In this document: one piece after another, positions 16,297 to 27,871 of the stretch
Numbering within the stretch: the stretch's first letter is position 1
How the letters are laid out: each line of letters starts with the position of its first letter
NCBI GenBank assembly: GCA_040751985.1
Contig: JBFMFU010000047.1
Span: forward strand, 186,001-250,000
From: Desulfoferula sp040751985
Lineage (GTDB): Bacteria; Desulfobacterota; Desulfarculia; Desulfarculales; Desulfarculaceae
Length of the DNA stretch: 64,000 bases
Reading direction: 5' to 3'
Position numbers and translations under genes: made by a program
Notes under the pieces: generated by a model
What the model was told of the DNA's origin: nothing
What the model saw: the letters and a program-made list of their open reading frames with translations, nothing else
The model's database searches: none

Positions 16297-16966
16297 GGGC
16301 GCTGTACCTCCGCTCGTAGGCCGGGTGCACCTGGCGGCCCGGCAGGCTGGCCTGGTGGTTGCGGGCGGTGATGATGGGCTCCAGGTTGGCCAGGCGGCCG
16401 GTGTTCTCCAGGCGCTGGTAGATGAGGGTCCAGGCGCAGTCGCGCTCGCGGTCGGTCTCGCACTTGCCGTCCTCGGCCCCGCCGCAGGGGCCGTTGAGCA
16501 TGCCCTTGGGGCACAGGGCGATGGGGCAGACCCCGCCGGTGACCGTGAGCACGCAGTCCCGGCAGGAGCGGCAGCGCTCGCCCCACACCCCCACCTCGTC
16601 GTTGATGCCGATGAAGGTGGTGTTCACCCCGGCCAGCACCGGGGTGTCCGGGTAGCGCTCGGCCAGGAACTGGATGCCCGCCCCGCAGGCCAGGGAGAGC
16701 ACCGCGTCGTGCTCGGCCACCTGGGCGGCCAGCTCATCCAGGAACTCGCGGTCGCACTGGCGCTCCACGCAGGCCACGCCGAAGGCCTGCTCCCGCTCCT
16801 TGAGCTGGGCGGCGATGTCCAGTTGGGCGGCCAGGATGCCGGCCTCCTTCTCGCCGCCGGTGAGGCAGACCGCCACGCAGGTGCCGCAGCCGGCCACCAG
16901 CACCCGCCGGTGGCCGGCCACCGCCGCAGCGATTTCGGCGAAGGGCTTTCTTTGGGCTACTATCAT
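16289..16966 (-). CDS. metV: MetV, methylenetetrahydrofolate reductase partner subunit
   Basis: 225 residues. The MTHFR_C-type signature is clear: GCGTCVAVCLTGGEKEAG near residue 27, QCDREFLDEL, LSLACGAGIQFLAERYP, and the Cys-rich region CRSCRDCVLTVTGGVCPIALCPKGMLNGPCGGAEDGKCE. These cysteines bind iron-sulfur clusters in acetogen MetV, which supplies electrons to MetF. It lies between MvhD and MetF with an 18-nt gap and an 8-nt overlap. The C-terminal IITARNHQASLPGRQVHPAYE is also conserved in family members. Confidence 0.92.
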   Translation of the reverse strand: MIVAQRKPFAEIAAAVAGHRRVLVAGCGTCVAVCLTGGEKEAGILAAQLDIAAQLKEREQAFGVACVERQCDREFLDELAAQVAEHDAVLSLACGAGIQFLAERYPDTPVLAGVNTTFIGINDEVGVWGERCRSCRDCVLTVTGGVCPIALCPKGMLNGPCGGAEDGKCETDRERDCAWTLIYQRLENTGRLANLEPIITARNHQASLPGRQVHPAYERRYSAHE

Positions 16967-16984
16967 GCTCCGTGCTCCTCGTAT

Positions 16985-17422
16985 CTAGGCGGCCGCGGCC
17001 CGCGGCCGTCTGCGTGCCAGGGGGTTGGGGCCCAGCTCCAGGGCCCGGCGGGTCATGCCCTGCACCGCCTGGGCCCACTTGGGCGCGTCCGAGGCCCCGA
17101 TGTGGAACATCTCCAGGCGCTCGCCGCCCAGGCCGGCTTCCTCCAGCAGGGTCTTGGCATGGGCCACCCGCTCCTTGGCGCGCAGGTTGCCCTCCAGGAA
17201 GTGGCAGTCGCCTATCTCGCAGCCGCTGACCATCACCGCGTCGGCGCCGGCCTTGAATATCTCCAGCAGGTACAGGACATCCACCTTGCCGGTGCACAAC
17301 AGCTTCACCACCCGCACGTTGGGGGGGTACTGTAGGCGCATGGACCCGGCCATGTCCGCGGCGGTGTAGGTGCAGTAGGTGCAGATCAGGGCCACTATCG
17401 TGGGTTCGTATTTTTCGCCCAT
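16985..17422 (-). CDS. mvhD: MvhD-like electron-transfer [2Fe-2S] protein
   Basis: 145 residues, the free-standing MvhD domain. All ligand cysteines are visible: LICTYCTYTAADMAG, VKLLCTGKVD and SGCEIGDCHFLEGN. MvhD passes electrons to the HdrA flavin from a hydrogenase, formate dehydrogenase or, in acetogens, from MetFV. No hydrogenase is encoded nearby, so MetV is the natural partner here (inference). The final segment RRRPRAAAA is a low-complexity tail. It lies 28 nt after HdrA. Confidence 0.93.
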   Translation of the reverse strand: MGEKYEPTIVALICTYCTYTAADMAGSMRLQYPPNVRVVKLLCTGKVDVLYLLEIFKAGADAVMVSGCEIGDCHFLEGNLRAKERVAHAKTLLEEAGLGGERLEMFHIGASDAPKWAQAVQGMTRRALELGPNPLARRRPRAAAA

Positions 17423-17450
17423 GTCATCTCCTCGCCCCGGAGGGCCTTCC

Positions 17451-20400
17451 CTACAGCGCCGTGGCCTTGGCCACGATCTGGGCGTCCTTGTGATGCTGCA
17501 CCTGGATCAGCTTGCGCGGGCAGGCGCTGGCGCAGTTGCCGCAGCCCTGGCAGGCGGCGGGGTCGATGTAGACCACGCCCTCGGCATTGAGCTGGGGCAC
17601 GCCGTAGGGGCAGGTGCGCACGCAGGTCAGGCAGGCCACGCAGCGCTCGGCGTCCACCACCGCCACCTCGCCGCCCACCAGCATCTCGGCCTTAGAGAGC
17701 ACCGTGGCTGCCCGGGCCGCCGCGGCCTTGGCCTGGCTGATCACCTCCTCCAGGAACTTGGGGCCGTGGGCGGTGCCGGCCATGAAGAAGCCGGCGCTGG
17801 TGAAGTCCACCGGCCTCAGCTTCAGGTGGGCCTCCATGAAGAAGCCGTCCGCGTCCAGGGGCAGCTTCAGGCGGCTGGCCAGCACGTGGGCGTCGTCGTT
17901 GGGCCGGGTGGCCGCGCTCAGCACCAGGCGGTCGGCCACCATGCCCAGCCACTGGCCCAGGATCTGGTCGTAGACCATCACCTCCAGTCCGTCGGGGCCG
18001 GCGTTGACCTGGGGCGGGTTGGCCGCGTCGAAGCGCACGAAGCGCACCCCCAGGTCGCGGGCCTTCTGGTAGTAGAGCTCCTTGAGGCTGAAGGTGCGGA
18101 TGTCCCGGAAAAGGATGGTCACCTCGGTCTCGGGCCTGGCCTCCTTGATCTTGATGGCGTTGGCCACCGCCGCCGAGCAGCAGATGCGCGAGCAGTAGCT
18201 GTGCTCGGGCTCGCGGCTGCCCACGCACTGGATCATCACCACCTCGTGCACGCCCTCCAGCCAGGCCGGGTTCTGGTGCAGGGCCTGGTTCAGGCTGAGC
18301 TGGGTGAGCACCCGCGGGTCGGCGCCGAAGAGATACTCCGTGGGCTGGTACTCCTGGGCGCCGGTGGCCACGATGGCCGCGCCGTGCTTGAGGGTGATGG
18401 TCTTGTCCGGCCTTTTGATGGTGGCCACAAAGTTGCCCACCAGGCCCTTGATCTCCTTCACCTCGCTGGAGGTGTGCACCGTGATGTGGCCATGGTGGGT
18501 CACCTGGTCTATGAGCCGGTCCAGGTGGGCCTGCACGTCGAAGCCCTCCAGGGTGCTGGGGATGCGCCGGGCCAGGCCGCCCAAGAACTCGGCCCGTTCC
18601 ACCAGGTGGGTGGTGAAGCCCTGCTCGCCCAGGCTCAGGGCCGCGGTCAGGCCGGCGATGCCGCCGCCGATGACCAGGGCCGTCTGCTCCACGGGCATGG
18701 GGAACTGCCGGAGCGGCTCCAAGAGCCCGGCCCGGGCCACGGACATGCGGATCAGGTCCAGGGCCTTGTCCGTGGCCGCGTCGTGGTCGCCCTGGTGCAC
18801 CCAGGAGCACTGGTCGCGGATGTTGGCCATCTCGAATAGGTAGGGGTTCAGGCTGGCGCGGCGCAGGGCGTCCTGGAACAGCTTCTCGTGGGTGCGCGGG
18901 CTGCAGGAGGCCACCACCACTCGGTTGAGGCCCTGCTCCTTGATGACCGCGGCCATCTTCTCCTGGCTGTCGGTGGAGCAGGTGAACAGGAAGTCCTGGG
19001 CGTGGGTCACGCCGGGCAGGCCGCCAGCGTAGTCCACGGCGCGGGGCACGTTGACCACCCCGCCGATGTTGATGCCGCAGTGGCAGATGAACACGCCGGT
19101 CTTGGTCTCCTGGCCGGCGATGTCGCGCTCGGGCGGGAACTCCTTGACCGTCACCTCGCTGCCACGCACCGGGGCCAGGATCTCGCCGGCCTGGGCCGCG
19201 GCGCCGCTGGCCTGCATCACCGTGTCGGGGATGTCGCGCGGGGCCTGGAACACGCCGCAGGCGAACACCCCCTCGCGGTTGGTAAGGAGGGGGTTTAGAT
19301 CGCTGCGCTGGGCGAAGCCGAAGCGGTCGGTGTCCACGCCCATGGCCTGGGACAGCTCCCGCGCGCCCGGACTGGGGGTCAGCCCCACCGAGAGCACCAC
19401 CAGGTCGAAGCGCTCCTCCACCAGCTTATTGTCCTGGTCGTAGTACTGGATGATCAGGTCGCCGGTGGCCGGGTCCTCTAAGAGGCGGCTGGGCATGGAG
19501 CGCACATAGCGCACCCCGTGCTCGTCCCGGGCCCGCTCGTAGTAGCGGTCGAAGCCCTTGCCCTGGGCCCGGATGTCCATATAGAAGATGGTGGCGTTCA
19601 GGCCGGGCAGGTGCTCCTGGGCGATGATGGCCTGCTTGGAGGCGTACATGCAGCAGACGTAGGAGCAGTAGTCGCGGCCCTGGGAGGCGTCGCGGCTGCC
19701 CACGCACTGGATCCAGGCCACCCGCTTGGGTTCGGTCCCGTCGCCGGGGCGCTGCACATGGCCGCCGAAGGGGCCGCTGGCGCTGAGCACCCGCTCGAAC
19801 TCCAGGCTGGTGAGCACGTTGGGGTAGCGGCCGTAGCCGTACTCGCCCTTGAGCCGGGCCTCGAAGGGCTTGAAGCCCGGCGCCATGACCACGGCCCCCA
19901 CTTTCAGGGTCAGCTCCGAGGGCTCCAGGTCGTGGTTGATGGCCTGGGCCTGGCAGGCGCCCAGGCACTGGTAGCACTCCGAGCAGATGCCGCAGGCCAG
20001 GCAGCGGGCGGCCTCGGCCTGGGCCGCCGGCTCGTCAAAGGCCTGCACCACCTCGCCAAAGTCGCCCTTGCGCTGCTCTGGGTCGCGGCGGCGGGCGCGC
20101 TGGCGGGGCTGCTTGGTCACGCCTTCTTTGTCGGCCACGGCCAGGGGCCGCTCTTTCTGGCGGCCGGCGGCCAGGTCCTGACCCTCGATGAGGCGGCGGA
20201 TGCTCTCGGCGGCGGCCTTGCCGGCGGCGATGGCCTCGATGGCCGAGGCCGGCCCGGTCACCGCGTCCCCGCCGGAGAAGACCCAGGGCAGCGAGGTCTG
20301 CCTGGTCAGGGGGTCGGCGATGACCCGGGCCCGGGGGGCCACCTCCAGGTCGCTCTTGGGTTCCAGGAAGTCCAGATCCGGCTCCTGGCCGATGGCGGAC

Positions 20401-21884
20401 AGGGCGCCGTCCACGGCCAGCACCTCTTCGCTGCCCGGCATTGGCACCGGCCGGCGGCGGCCCGAGGCGTCGGGCTCGCCCAGTTCCATCTTTATGATCT
20501 CCACCCCGCCGAGGCGGCCGCCCTGGTCCACGAAGCGGGCCGGCGCGGCCAGGTACTCTATCCGGACGCCCTCCTCCAGGGCCTCCTCGATCTCCTCCTC
20601 GTAGGCCGGCATCTCCTCGCGGGTGCGGCGGTAGAGGATGGTCACCTCGCGGCTGCCCAGGCGCAGGGCGGTGCGGGCCGCGTCCACGGCCACGTTGCCG
20701 CCGCCGATGACGCAGACCTTCTCGCCGGGGCACTCGGCCGTGCCCAGGGCCGCCTGGCGCAGGAACTCCACGCCCGAGCGCACGCCGGGCAGGGCCTCAC
20801 CGGGCACGCCCAGGCGCAGGCCCTTGTGGGCGCCCACGGCCAGGAACACCGCGCTGTAGCCCTCGCGCTTGAGCTGCTCCAGGCCCAGGTTCCCGCCCAC
20901 CGGCGTGTTCAGCCTGATCTCCACACCCAGCTTCTGGATGTACTCAATCTCGTAGTCCAGCACCTCCGGGGGCAGGCGGTAGTCCGGGATGCCCACCCGC
21001 AGCATGCCGCCGGCCTTGGGCAGGGCCTCGAAGATGGTGACCGCGAATCCCTCCAGGGCCAGGTAGTAGGCGGCGGCCAGGCCGGCCGGGCCCGCGCCGA
21101 TGATGGCGATCTTCTCCGGCCGCGGCGGCTTGCAGGTGGGCAGGTCCATCTGCCCGCTGTTCACCTCCCAGTCGGCCACGAAGCGCTTTAGCTCGCGGAT
21201 GGCGATAGGCTCGTCCACCTCGCCCCGGGCGCAGGCCGCCTCGCAGGGGTGGGTGCAGACCCGGCCGCAGACCGCGGGCAGGGGGTTGTCCTGGCGGATC
21301 AGGCGCAGGGCCTCGGCGTAGCGGCCCTGGGCGATGAGGGCCACGTAGCCCTGCACGCTGATGCCGGCCGGGCAGGCGTTCTTGCAGGGGCTCTCCCCCA
21401 GCTTGTCGATGGCGAAGGCGCTGGGCACGGCCTGGGGGAAGTGGCGGTAGATGGCCTTGCGCTGGTTCAGGCCCAGGTTGAAGTCGGCCGGCACCTCTAC
21501 CGGGCAGACCTTGATGCACTCGCCGCAGCCGGTGCAGCGGTCCTCGTCGATGAAGCGCGGCTCCTTGGTGACTCGCACCGTGAAGTCGCCCGGCTCCCCC
21601 TCCAGGGAGGTGATGCTGCCCCGGCTGATGATCTTGATGTTGGGGTTGCTGGCCACCTCGATCAGCTTGGGCGAGATCATGCAGGTGGAGCAGTCGTTGG
21701 TGGGGAAGGTCTTGTCCAGCTGGGCCATGATGCCGCCGATGGAGATGTTCTTCTCCACCAGGTAGACGAAGAACCCCGCGTCGGCCAGGTCCAGGGCGGA
21801 CTGCATGCCGGCGATGCCCGCCCCGGCCACCAGCACCGCGCCAGAGACCGGCTTTTTCTTCAGGTCGATCACTTGTCCGCTCAT
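17451..21884 (-). CDS. hdrA: Giant HdrA: HdrA - GltD-like insertion - second HdrA
   Basis: 1477 residues, far longer than usual HdrA (~650 or ~1000). Module A starts with FAD motif VLVAGAGIAGMQSALDLADAG (18-37), the HdrA loop NDCSTCMISPKL (63-73) and ferredoxin CTGCGECIKVCP (117-128). Residues ~160-575 are a GltD/NfnB-like dehydrogenase: Cys cluster C167-C218, FAD site IIGAGPAGLAAAYYLALEG (261-279), NAD(P)H site VIGGGNVAVDAARTALRLG (392-410) and SGGDAVTGPASAIEAIAAGK. Module A resumes with Cys 628-644 and IQCVGSRD. Module B (928-1477) is a full second HdrA with FICHCG, FAD site VIGGGIAGLTAALSLGEQG and two C-terminal ferredoxin motifs (1415-1425, 1445-1455). ATG 21884 has GGGAG and overlaps the hdrB stop. 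It predicts three flavins and an NAD(P)H site. Confidence 0.93.
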   Translation of the reverse strand: MSGQVIDLKKKPVSGAVLVAGAGIAGMQSALDLADAGFFVYLVEKNISIGGIMAQLDKTFPTNDCSTCMISPKLIEVASNPNIKIISRGSITSLEGEPGDFTVRVTKEPRFIDEDRCTGCGECIKVCPVEVPADFNLGLNQRKAIYRHFPQAVPSAFAIDKLGESPCKNACPAGISVQGYVALIAQGRYAEALRLIRQDNPLPAVCGRVCTHPCEAACARGEVDEPIAIRELKRFVADWEVNSGQMDLPTCKPPRPEKIAIIGAGPAGLAAAYYLALEGFAVTIFEALPKAGGMLRVGIPDYRLPPEVLDYEIEYIQKLGVEIRLNTPVGGNLGLEQLKREGYSAVFLAVGAHKGLRLGVPGEALPGVRSGVEFLRQAALGTAECPGEKVCVIGGGNVAVDAARTALRLGSREVTILYRRTREEMPAYEEEIEEALEEGVRIEYLAAPARFVDQGGRLGGVEIIKMELGEPDASGRRRPVPMPGSEEVLAVDGALSAIGQEPDLDFLEPKSDLEVAPRARVIADPLTRQTSLPWVFSGGDAVTGPASAIEAIAAGKAAAESIRRLIEGQDLAAGRQKERPLAVADKEGVTKQPRQRARRRDPEQRKGDFGEVVQAFDEPAAQAEAARCLACGICSECYQCLGACQAQAINHDLEPSELTLKVGAVVMAPGFKPFEARLKGEYGYGRYPNVLTSLEFERVLSASGPFGGHVQRPGDGTEPKRVAWIQCVGSRDASQGRDYCSYVCCMYASKQAIIAQEHLPGLNATIFYMDIRAQGKGFDRYYERARDEHGVRYVRSMPSRLLEDPATGDLIIQYYDQDNKLVEERFDLVVLSVGLTPSPGARELSQAMGVDTDRFGFAQRSDLNPLLTNREGVFACGVFQAPRDIPDTVMQASGAAAQAGEILAPVRGSEVTVKEFPPERDIAGQETKTGVFICHCGINIGGVVNVPRAVDYAGGLPGVTHAQDFLFTCSTDSQEKMAAVIKEQGLNRVVVASCSPRTHEKLFQDALRRASLNPYLFEMANIRDQCSWVHQGDHDAATDKALDLIRMSVARAGLLEPLRQFPMPVEQTALVIGGGIAGLTAALSLGEQGFTTHLVERAEFLGGLARRIPSTLEGFDVQAHLDRLIDQVTHHGHITVHTSSEVKEIKGLVGNFVATIKRPDKTITLKHGAAIVATGAQEYQPTEYLFGADPRVLTQLSLNQALHQNPAWLEGVHEVVMIQCVGSREPEHSYCSRICCSAAVANAIKIKEARPETEVTILFRDIRTFSLKELYYQKARDLGVRFVRFDAANPPQVNAGPDGLEVMVYDQILGQWLGMVADRLVLSAATRPNDDAHVLASRLKLPLDADGFFMEAHLKLRPVDFTSAGFFMAGTAHGPKFLEEVISQAKAAAARAATVLSKAEMLVGGEVAVVDAERCVACLTCVRTCPYGVPQLNAEGVVYIDPAACQGCGNCASACPRKLIQVQHHKDAQIVAKATAL

Positions 21885-22792
21885 AGCCGCTCCCATACCG
21901 GGCGGGGAAGCCCGCTCTCTTCCAGCAGGGCCCGGGGGCTCACCAGGTGGCGGCCCAGCCACTTGGAGGCCTGGGGAACCTCCAGGGCCAGGCCCATCAG
22001 CTCGGTGAAGTAGAACACCGGCAGATACACCTCGCGGCCCATCTCCTGGGCGATCTCGCGCTGATACATGTCCAGGTTGGCCTGGCACATCTGGCAGCCG
22101 GTGACGATGCAGTTGGCGCCCTGCATGAGGGCCCGCTCGTACAGCCGCGCCACCAGGGTGTGCACCAGGTCCGGCCGGGCCACCGAGTGGGAGGCCCCGC
22201 AGCAGTCGGTCTTGAAGGGCCAGTCGATTACCTCGGCCCCCAGGGCGGCCAGCAGGCGGTCCAGGCCCTGCGGGTTCTCGCAGTTGGCTTTGCCGGTGAT
22301 CTTGGGCGGGCGCTGGCCCTGGCAGCCGTAGTAGCAGACCGCCTTGAGGCCGCCCAGGCCCTGGGTGGCCTCGCGCTCCACCTGGGCGATCACCTCGGGC
22401 TGGGTGAAGAACTCGTTGAGCTCCTTGACCTCTACCGCGGCGTAGTCCCGGCCCAGGCGGCCGATGGAGTCGATGACCAGCGAGTCGTCTGCCATCAGCT
22501 CGTGGCGGGCGCTGGCCAGGCGGTTGAAGCACAGGGCGCAGGGCACCACCAGCGGCTGCGGCCCCTGCATGGCCAGGGCCAGGTTGCGCGCCGCCAGGTT
22601 GATGGTGGCCCGGTGGTCCAGGCTGTGGGCGGCGCTGGCTCCGCAGCAGTTCCAGTCGGCCAGCTCCACCAGCTCGATGCCCAGGCGCTGGGCCACGCCC
22701 TCGATGCTCTCGGCGTAGTCCCGGGCGGTGGCCTCCAGCGAGCAGCCGGGGTAGTAGCTGACCCTGCGGGCGGCCTCTTGCTTCGTTTTCAC
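21881..22792 (-). CDS. hdrB: HdrB, CCG-domain heterodisulfide reductase-type subunit
   Basis: 303 residues with two CCG domains. The first is YYPGCSLEATA ... WNCCGASAAHS ... CALCFNR; the second is CYYGCQGQRPP ... TDCCGASHSVARP ... CQMCQAN. These bind the noncubane [4Fe-4S] clusters that cleave disulfides or reduce other acceptors in HdrB proteins. GTG 22792 is the start, overlapping the HdrC stop (GTGA), and HdrB overlaps HdrA by 4 nt. All expected Cys are present, so an active subunit is likely; its true acceptor is unknown because CoM/CoB disulfide is not expected in this organism. Confidence 0.92.
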   Translation of the reverse strand: MKTKQEAARRVSYYPGCSLEATARDYAESIEGVAQRLGIELVELADWNCCGASAAHSLDHRATINLAARNLALAMQGPQPLVVPCALCFNRLASARHELMADDSLVIDSIGRLGRDYAAVEVKELNEFFTQPEVIAQVEREATQGLGGLKAVCYYGCQGQRPPKITGKANCENPQGLDRLLAALGAEVIDWPFKTDCCGASHSVARPDLVHTLVARLYERALMQGANCIVTGCQMCQANLDMYQREIAQEMGREVYLPVFYFTELMGLALEVPQASKWLGRHLVSPRALLEESGLPRPVWERL

Positions 22793-23424
22793 TTGAACAG
22801 CTCCTTGAGCCAGGCGCGGTCCTTGATGCGCGCCGGCAGCAGCTTCAGGCGTCCCTTCCGGAACATGGTCAGGCCCAGCTTGGCGTTGGCCAGGGCCTCG
22901 GGGCCGAAGGCGCCGCCGCTCTTGAGCAGGTAGCCGCCCATTAGCTCGCCTTCGAAGACCCGGCCCCGCTTGGCCACTCCCTTGAGGAAAAGCTGGTGGA
23001 ACAACAGGGTGCGCTTCTCCTCCACGCTGTCGCCCCGCCGCGCCACGGTCTCCTTGAGGTAGTCCATGAGCCGGGGCAGGTCCACCTGGTTGGGGCAGCG
23101 GGTCAGACAGGTCTGGCAGGAGGCGCACAGCCAGATGGTGCGGCAGCCCTCCAACCGCTCCACCTGCCCCAATTGCAGGTAGCGCACCACCTGGTAGGGG
23201 TGCAGGTCCATGGCGAAGGTCAGGGGGCAGCCGTTGGAGCACTTCTTACAGCCGAAGCAGGCTCCGGCCTTGACCCCGCTGGCGGCCTCCACCCGGGCCA
23301 GCCAGCGACCGTTGGGGCGGATGGCCTCGGCCAGGGGCGGCGGGGGCGGGGGGGGGGGCGGCGTCTTGGGCGCGGCCTGATCGTAGGCGGCCGGGGGGGC
23401 CGCGCCGCCGGGCGTGTGGGACAT
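22789..23424 (-). CDS. hdrC: HdrC, ferredoxin-like heterodisulfide reductase-type subunit
   Basis: 211 residues. Two [4Fe-4S] motifs are present, CFGCKKCSNGCP and CASCQTCLTRCP, with YQVVRYLQLGQVERL between them as in HdrC. Before the core is an unusual ~35-residue disordered head with a run of nine prolines (residues ~22-30), made by a poly-G/C tract on the DNA at 23337-23365. The remainder, RGDSVEEKRTLLFHQLFLKGV, is the standard C-terminal helix. It links HdrB to HdrA. The gap to the receiver gene upstream is 18 nt. Confidence 0.92.
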   Translation of the reverse strand: MSHTPGGAAPPAAYDQAAPKTPPPPPPPPPLAEAIRPNGRWLARVEAASGVKAGACFGCKKCSNGCPLTFAMDLHPYQVVRYLQLGQVERLEGCRTIWLCASCQTCLTRCPNQVDLPRLMDYLKETVARRGDSVEEKRTLLFHQLFLKGVAKRGRVFEGELMGGYLLKSGGAFGPEALANAKLGLTMFRKGRLKLLPARIKDRAWLKELFK

Positions 23425-23442
23425 GGGTCTCCTCCGCGGACG

Positions 23443-23835
23443 CTAGCCGATGATGCGCTTCACCTCGCCCAAGAGCTCGTCGGGCTCGGGCGGCTTTTCG
23501 ATGTAGCCCTCGGGCTCGGGCACCTGCTGGTTCTTGAACTTGTCCAGCACCTTCTGGGAGTGCAGGAAGGTCTTCCGGGCCAGACCGCTGATGACCAGCA
23601 CCGGCACACCCATGTGGGCCGGGTCGGTCTTGATGTTGCGGTACATCTTGATGCCGCTCTCCTTGGGCATCATCACGTCCAGGGTCACCAGGTCCGGCTT
23701 CTTCTCCAGGAACTTGCTCCAGCCCTGCTCGCCGTTCTCGGCCACCACGGCCTTGTAGCCGTTGGAATCCAGCAGGGTGGAGATGAAGGTGCGAACGTCC
23801 ATCTCGTCGTCCACCACCAACACTCTCTTTGCCAT
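23443..23835 (-). CDS. Response regulator, receiver domain only
   Basis: 130 residues. RVLVVDDEMDV holds the acidic pocket, LVTLDVMMPKESG the phosphorylatable Asp, and VPVLVISGLA the Thr/Ser position (here Ser). The end, IEKPPEPDELLGEVKRIIG, contains the conserved Lys. There is no output domain. It lies 18 nt upstream of hdrC in the same operon and may be phosphorylated by one of the two kinases encoded before it. A role as phosphate relay or as a direct modulator is inferred from position only. Confidence 0.9.
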   Translation of the reverse strand: MAKRVLVVDDEMDVRTFISTLLDSNGYKAVVAENGEQGWSKFLEKKPDLVTLDVMMPKESGIKMYRNIKTDPAHMGVPVLVISGLARKTFLHSQKVLDKFKNQQVPEPEGYIEKPPEPDELLGEVKRIIG

Positions 23836-23853
23836 GACTGTCTCCTCCCTGAT

Positions 23854-24327
23854 TTAGAGGGTGTAGGTTTTTTCGGGGTTGCGAATGGCCATCACGTGGC
23901 AGGGGCAGCGGCGGCTGACCTGCTCCACGGTGGAGCCGTAGTGGGTGTCCTCCTTGCCCGAGGCACCCACGGCGCCCAGCACCACCAGGTCCACGTTGTT
24001 CTCGCGCACGTAGCGCAGGATCTCCACGAAGGGGGTGCCGGTGATCACGTGCCAGCTCACGTCCTTGAGGCCCTCCAGCTTGCCGGCGTAGCGGGCCTTG
24101 AGCTCGGCCAGGAGCTTTTCCTTCAGCTCCGGGGTCACGTCGGTGAACTCCCCGGGCGGGGCGCCCTCGTCAGTTTCGGTGGGCATGTAGCGCAGGGTGG
24201 AGTGGGGGCAGTGCAGCACGTGCAGCCGGGCCCCGTGGCGCTTGGCCAGGTCCACCGCGTGATACAAGGCTATCTCCGCGTCCTCCGAGAAATCCGTGCA
24301 GTACAAGATGTTCTTGTAGGCAATCAT
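23854..24327 (-). CDS. Universal stress protein (UspA family)
   Basis: 157 residues, single Usp domain: KNILYCTDFSEDAEIALYHAVDLAKRHGARLHVLHC and the C-terminal DLVVLGAVGASGKEDTHYGSTVEQVSRRCPCHVMAI. The nucleotide-binding G-2x-G-9x-G(S/T) pattern fits (GAVGASGKEDTHYGST). It sits inside the Hdr-MetFV operon between the hybrid kinase and the receiver protein, suggesting it reports energy state to this regulon (inference). Confidence 0.92.
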   Translation of the reverse strand: MIAYKNILYCTDFSEDAEIALYHAVDLAKRHGARLHVLHCPHSTLRYMPTETDEGAPPGEFTDVTPELKEKLLAELKARYAGKLEGLKDVSWHVITGTPFVEILRYVRENNVDLVVLGAVGASGKEDTHYGSTVEQVSRRCPCHVMAIRNPEKTYTL

Positions 24328-24388
24328 CGTCCACCTCCCTTTTTAGACCCGCCGCCCGGCTCCAGTCCGCGGCGGCCGGCCATAAGCT

Positions 24389-25545
24389 CTAGCTCGCCGC
24401 CGCCCCGGCCGGCCCGGCCGGCAGGAGCAGGCGGAACACGGCCCCCTGCCCTGGCTGGTTGTCGTACTCCACCCGGCCGCCGTGCTCCTGGGCGGTCTTG
24501 GCGCAGACCATCAGCCCCAGCCCGGTGCCGGCCGCGCCCTTGCTGCTGTAGAAGCCCTCGAAGATGCGCTCGACGGCCTCGGGCTCCAGACCGGGGCCGT
24601 TGTCGGCCACCTGCAGGCAGACCTCGCCAGCCCGGCGGCTGACGCTCACCTCCACCCGCCCGCCGCTGACCGTGGCCGCCGCGTCCAGGCCGTTGCTGAT
24701 CAGGTTTAAGAGGGCGTCCAGGATCATCTTCTGGTCCAGCTCGGCGCTTAGGTCCGGGGGCACCTCCCGGAGCAGCAGCTCCACGCCCTTTTCCTGGGCC
24801 TGGGGCTGCATGCAGCTCACGGCCTCGGAGGCCAGCTCGCACAGGGCGCAGGCGGCCCGCTCCGGCACCCGCGGCTTGGCGATGGTCAACAGGTCGCTCA
24901 CCAGCTCCTGCACCCGGCCCACGTTGCGCTGCAGCATGTCCAGGCCGCCGGCCACCAGGTCGCGTTGGTCCTTGGCCAGGCCCTCGGAGACAAGATAGGT
25001 GCCGCCCTTGAGCCCGGCCAACATGTTCTTGATGGAGTGCACCAGGGCGCTGACCGTCTGGCCCACCGCGGCCAGGCGCTCGCTGGCCAGGGCCTTGGCC
25101 GTGGCCTCGGCCACCCGCTTCTCCAGGTCCTGGGTGTAGGCCCGAAGCTCGGCCTTGAGGGCCAGGCGTTCGGCGGCCCGGGCCAGGGCCACGGCTAGGG
25201 CCTGGTCGTTGATGGGCTTGGTCACGAAGTCGCTGGCCTCTAGCTGCAGGGAGCGGATGGCCAGGTCCAGGTCGCCGTGGCCGGTGATGACGATCACCTC
25301 GGTGGCCGGGTCATTTTGTTTGATGCGCTTGAGCACCTCGATGCCGTCCATGCCCGGCATCTTGATGTCGGTGAGTACGATGTCCGGGTGCTCGGCGGCG
25401 AAGAGCTTGAGCCCCTCCTCGCCGCTGCCGGCGGTCTGCACCTGAAACCCGTCGGCGGCCAGGGACAGGGACATCATGCGCCGGATGCCCGGCTCGTCGT
25501 CGATGACCAGCAGGCGGTTGAAGCGCTGGGTGGCCGCGCTGCTCA

Positions 25546-25546
<1 letters not shown>
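24389..25546 (-). CDS. Receiver-histidine kinase hybrid (REC at N-terminus)
   Basis: 385 residues. Residues 1-125 are a receiver domain (LLVIDDEPGIRRMMSLSLAADG, VLTDIKMPGMDG with the Asp, TEVIVITGHGD). A coiled-coil linker (~130-165) leads to a dimerisation helix with ALVHSIKNMLAGLKGG, where His is the likely phospho-acceptor. The HATPase has VADNGPGLEPEAVERIFEGFYSSK and GTGLGLMVCAKTAQEHGGRV. Such REC-HK proteins are phosphorelay kinases controlled by another kinase. Its ATG shares a base with the stop of the heme-sensor kinase gene (TGATG), so the pair is coupled. Confidence 0.92.
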
Positions 25547-27837
<2,291 letters not shown>

Positions 27838-27871
27838 CGGTCCACCTGATCGGGTTCAGATTAAATCATAA

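Noticed and set aside
19518..21191. 557-codon plus-strand open frame inside hdrA
   Set aside because: Shadow of the HdrA frame; lacks any motif and any ribosome site in context.
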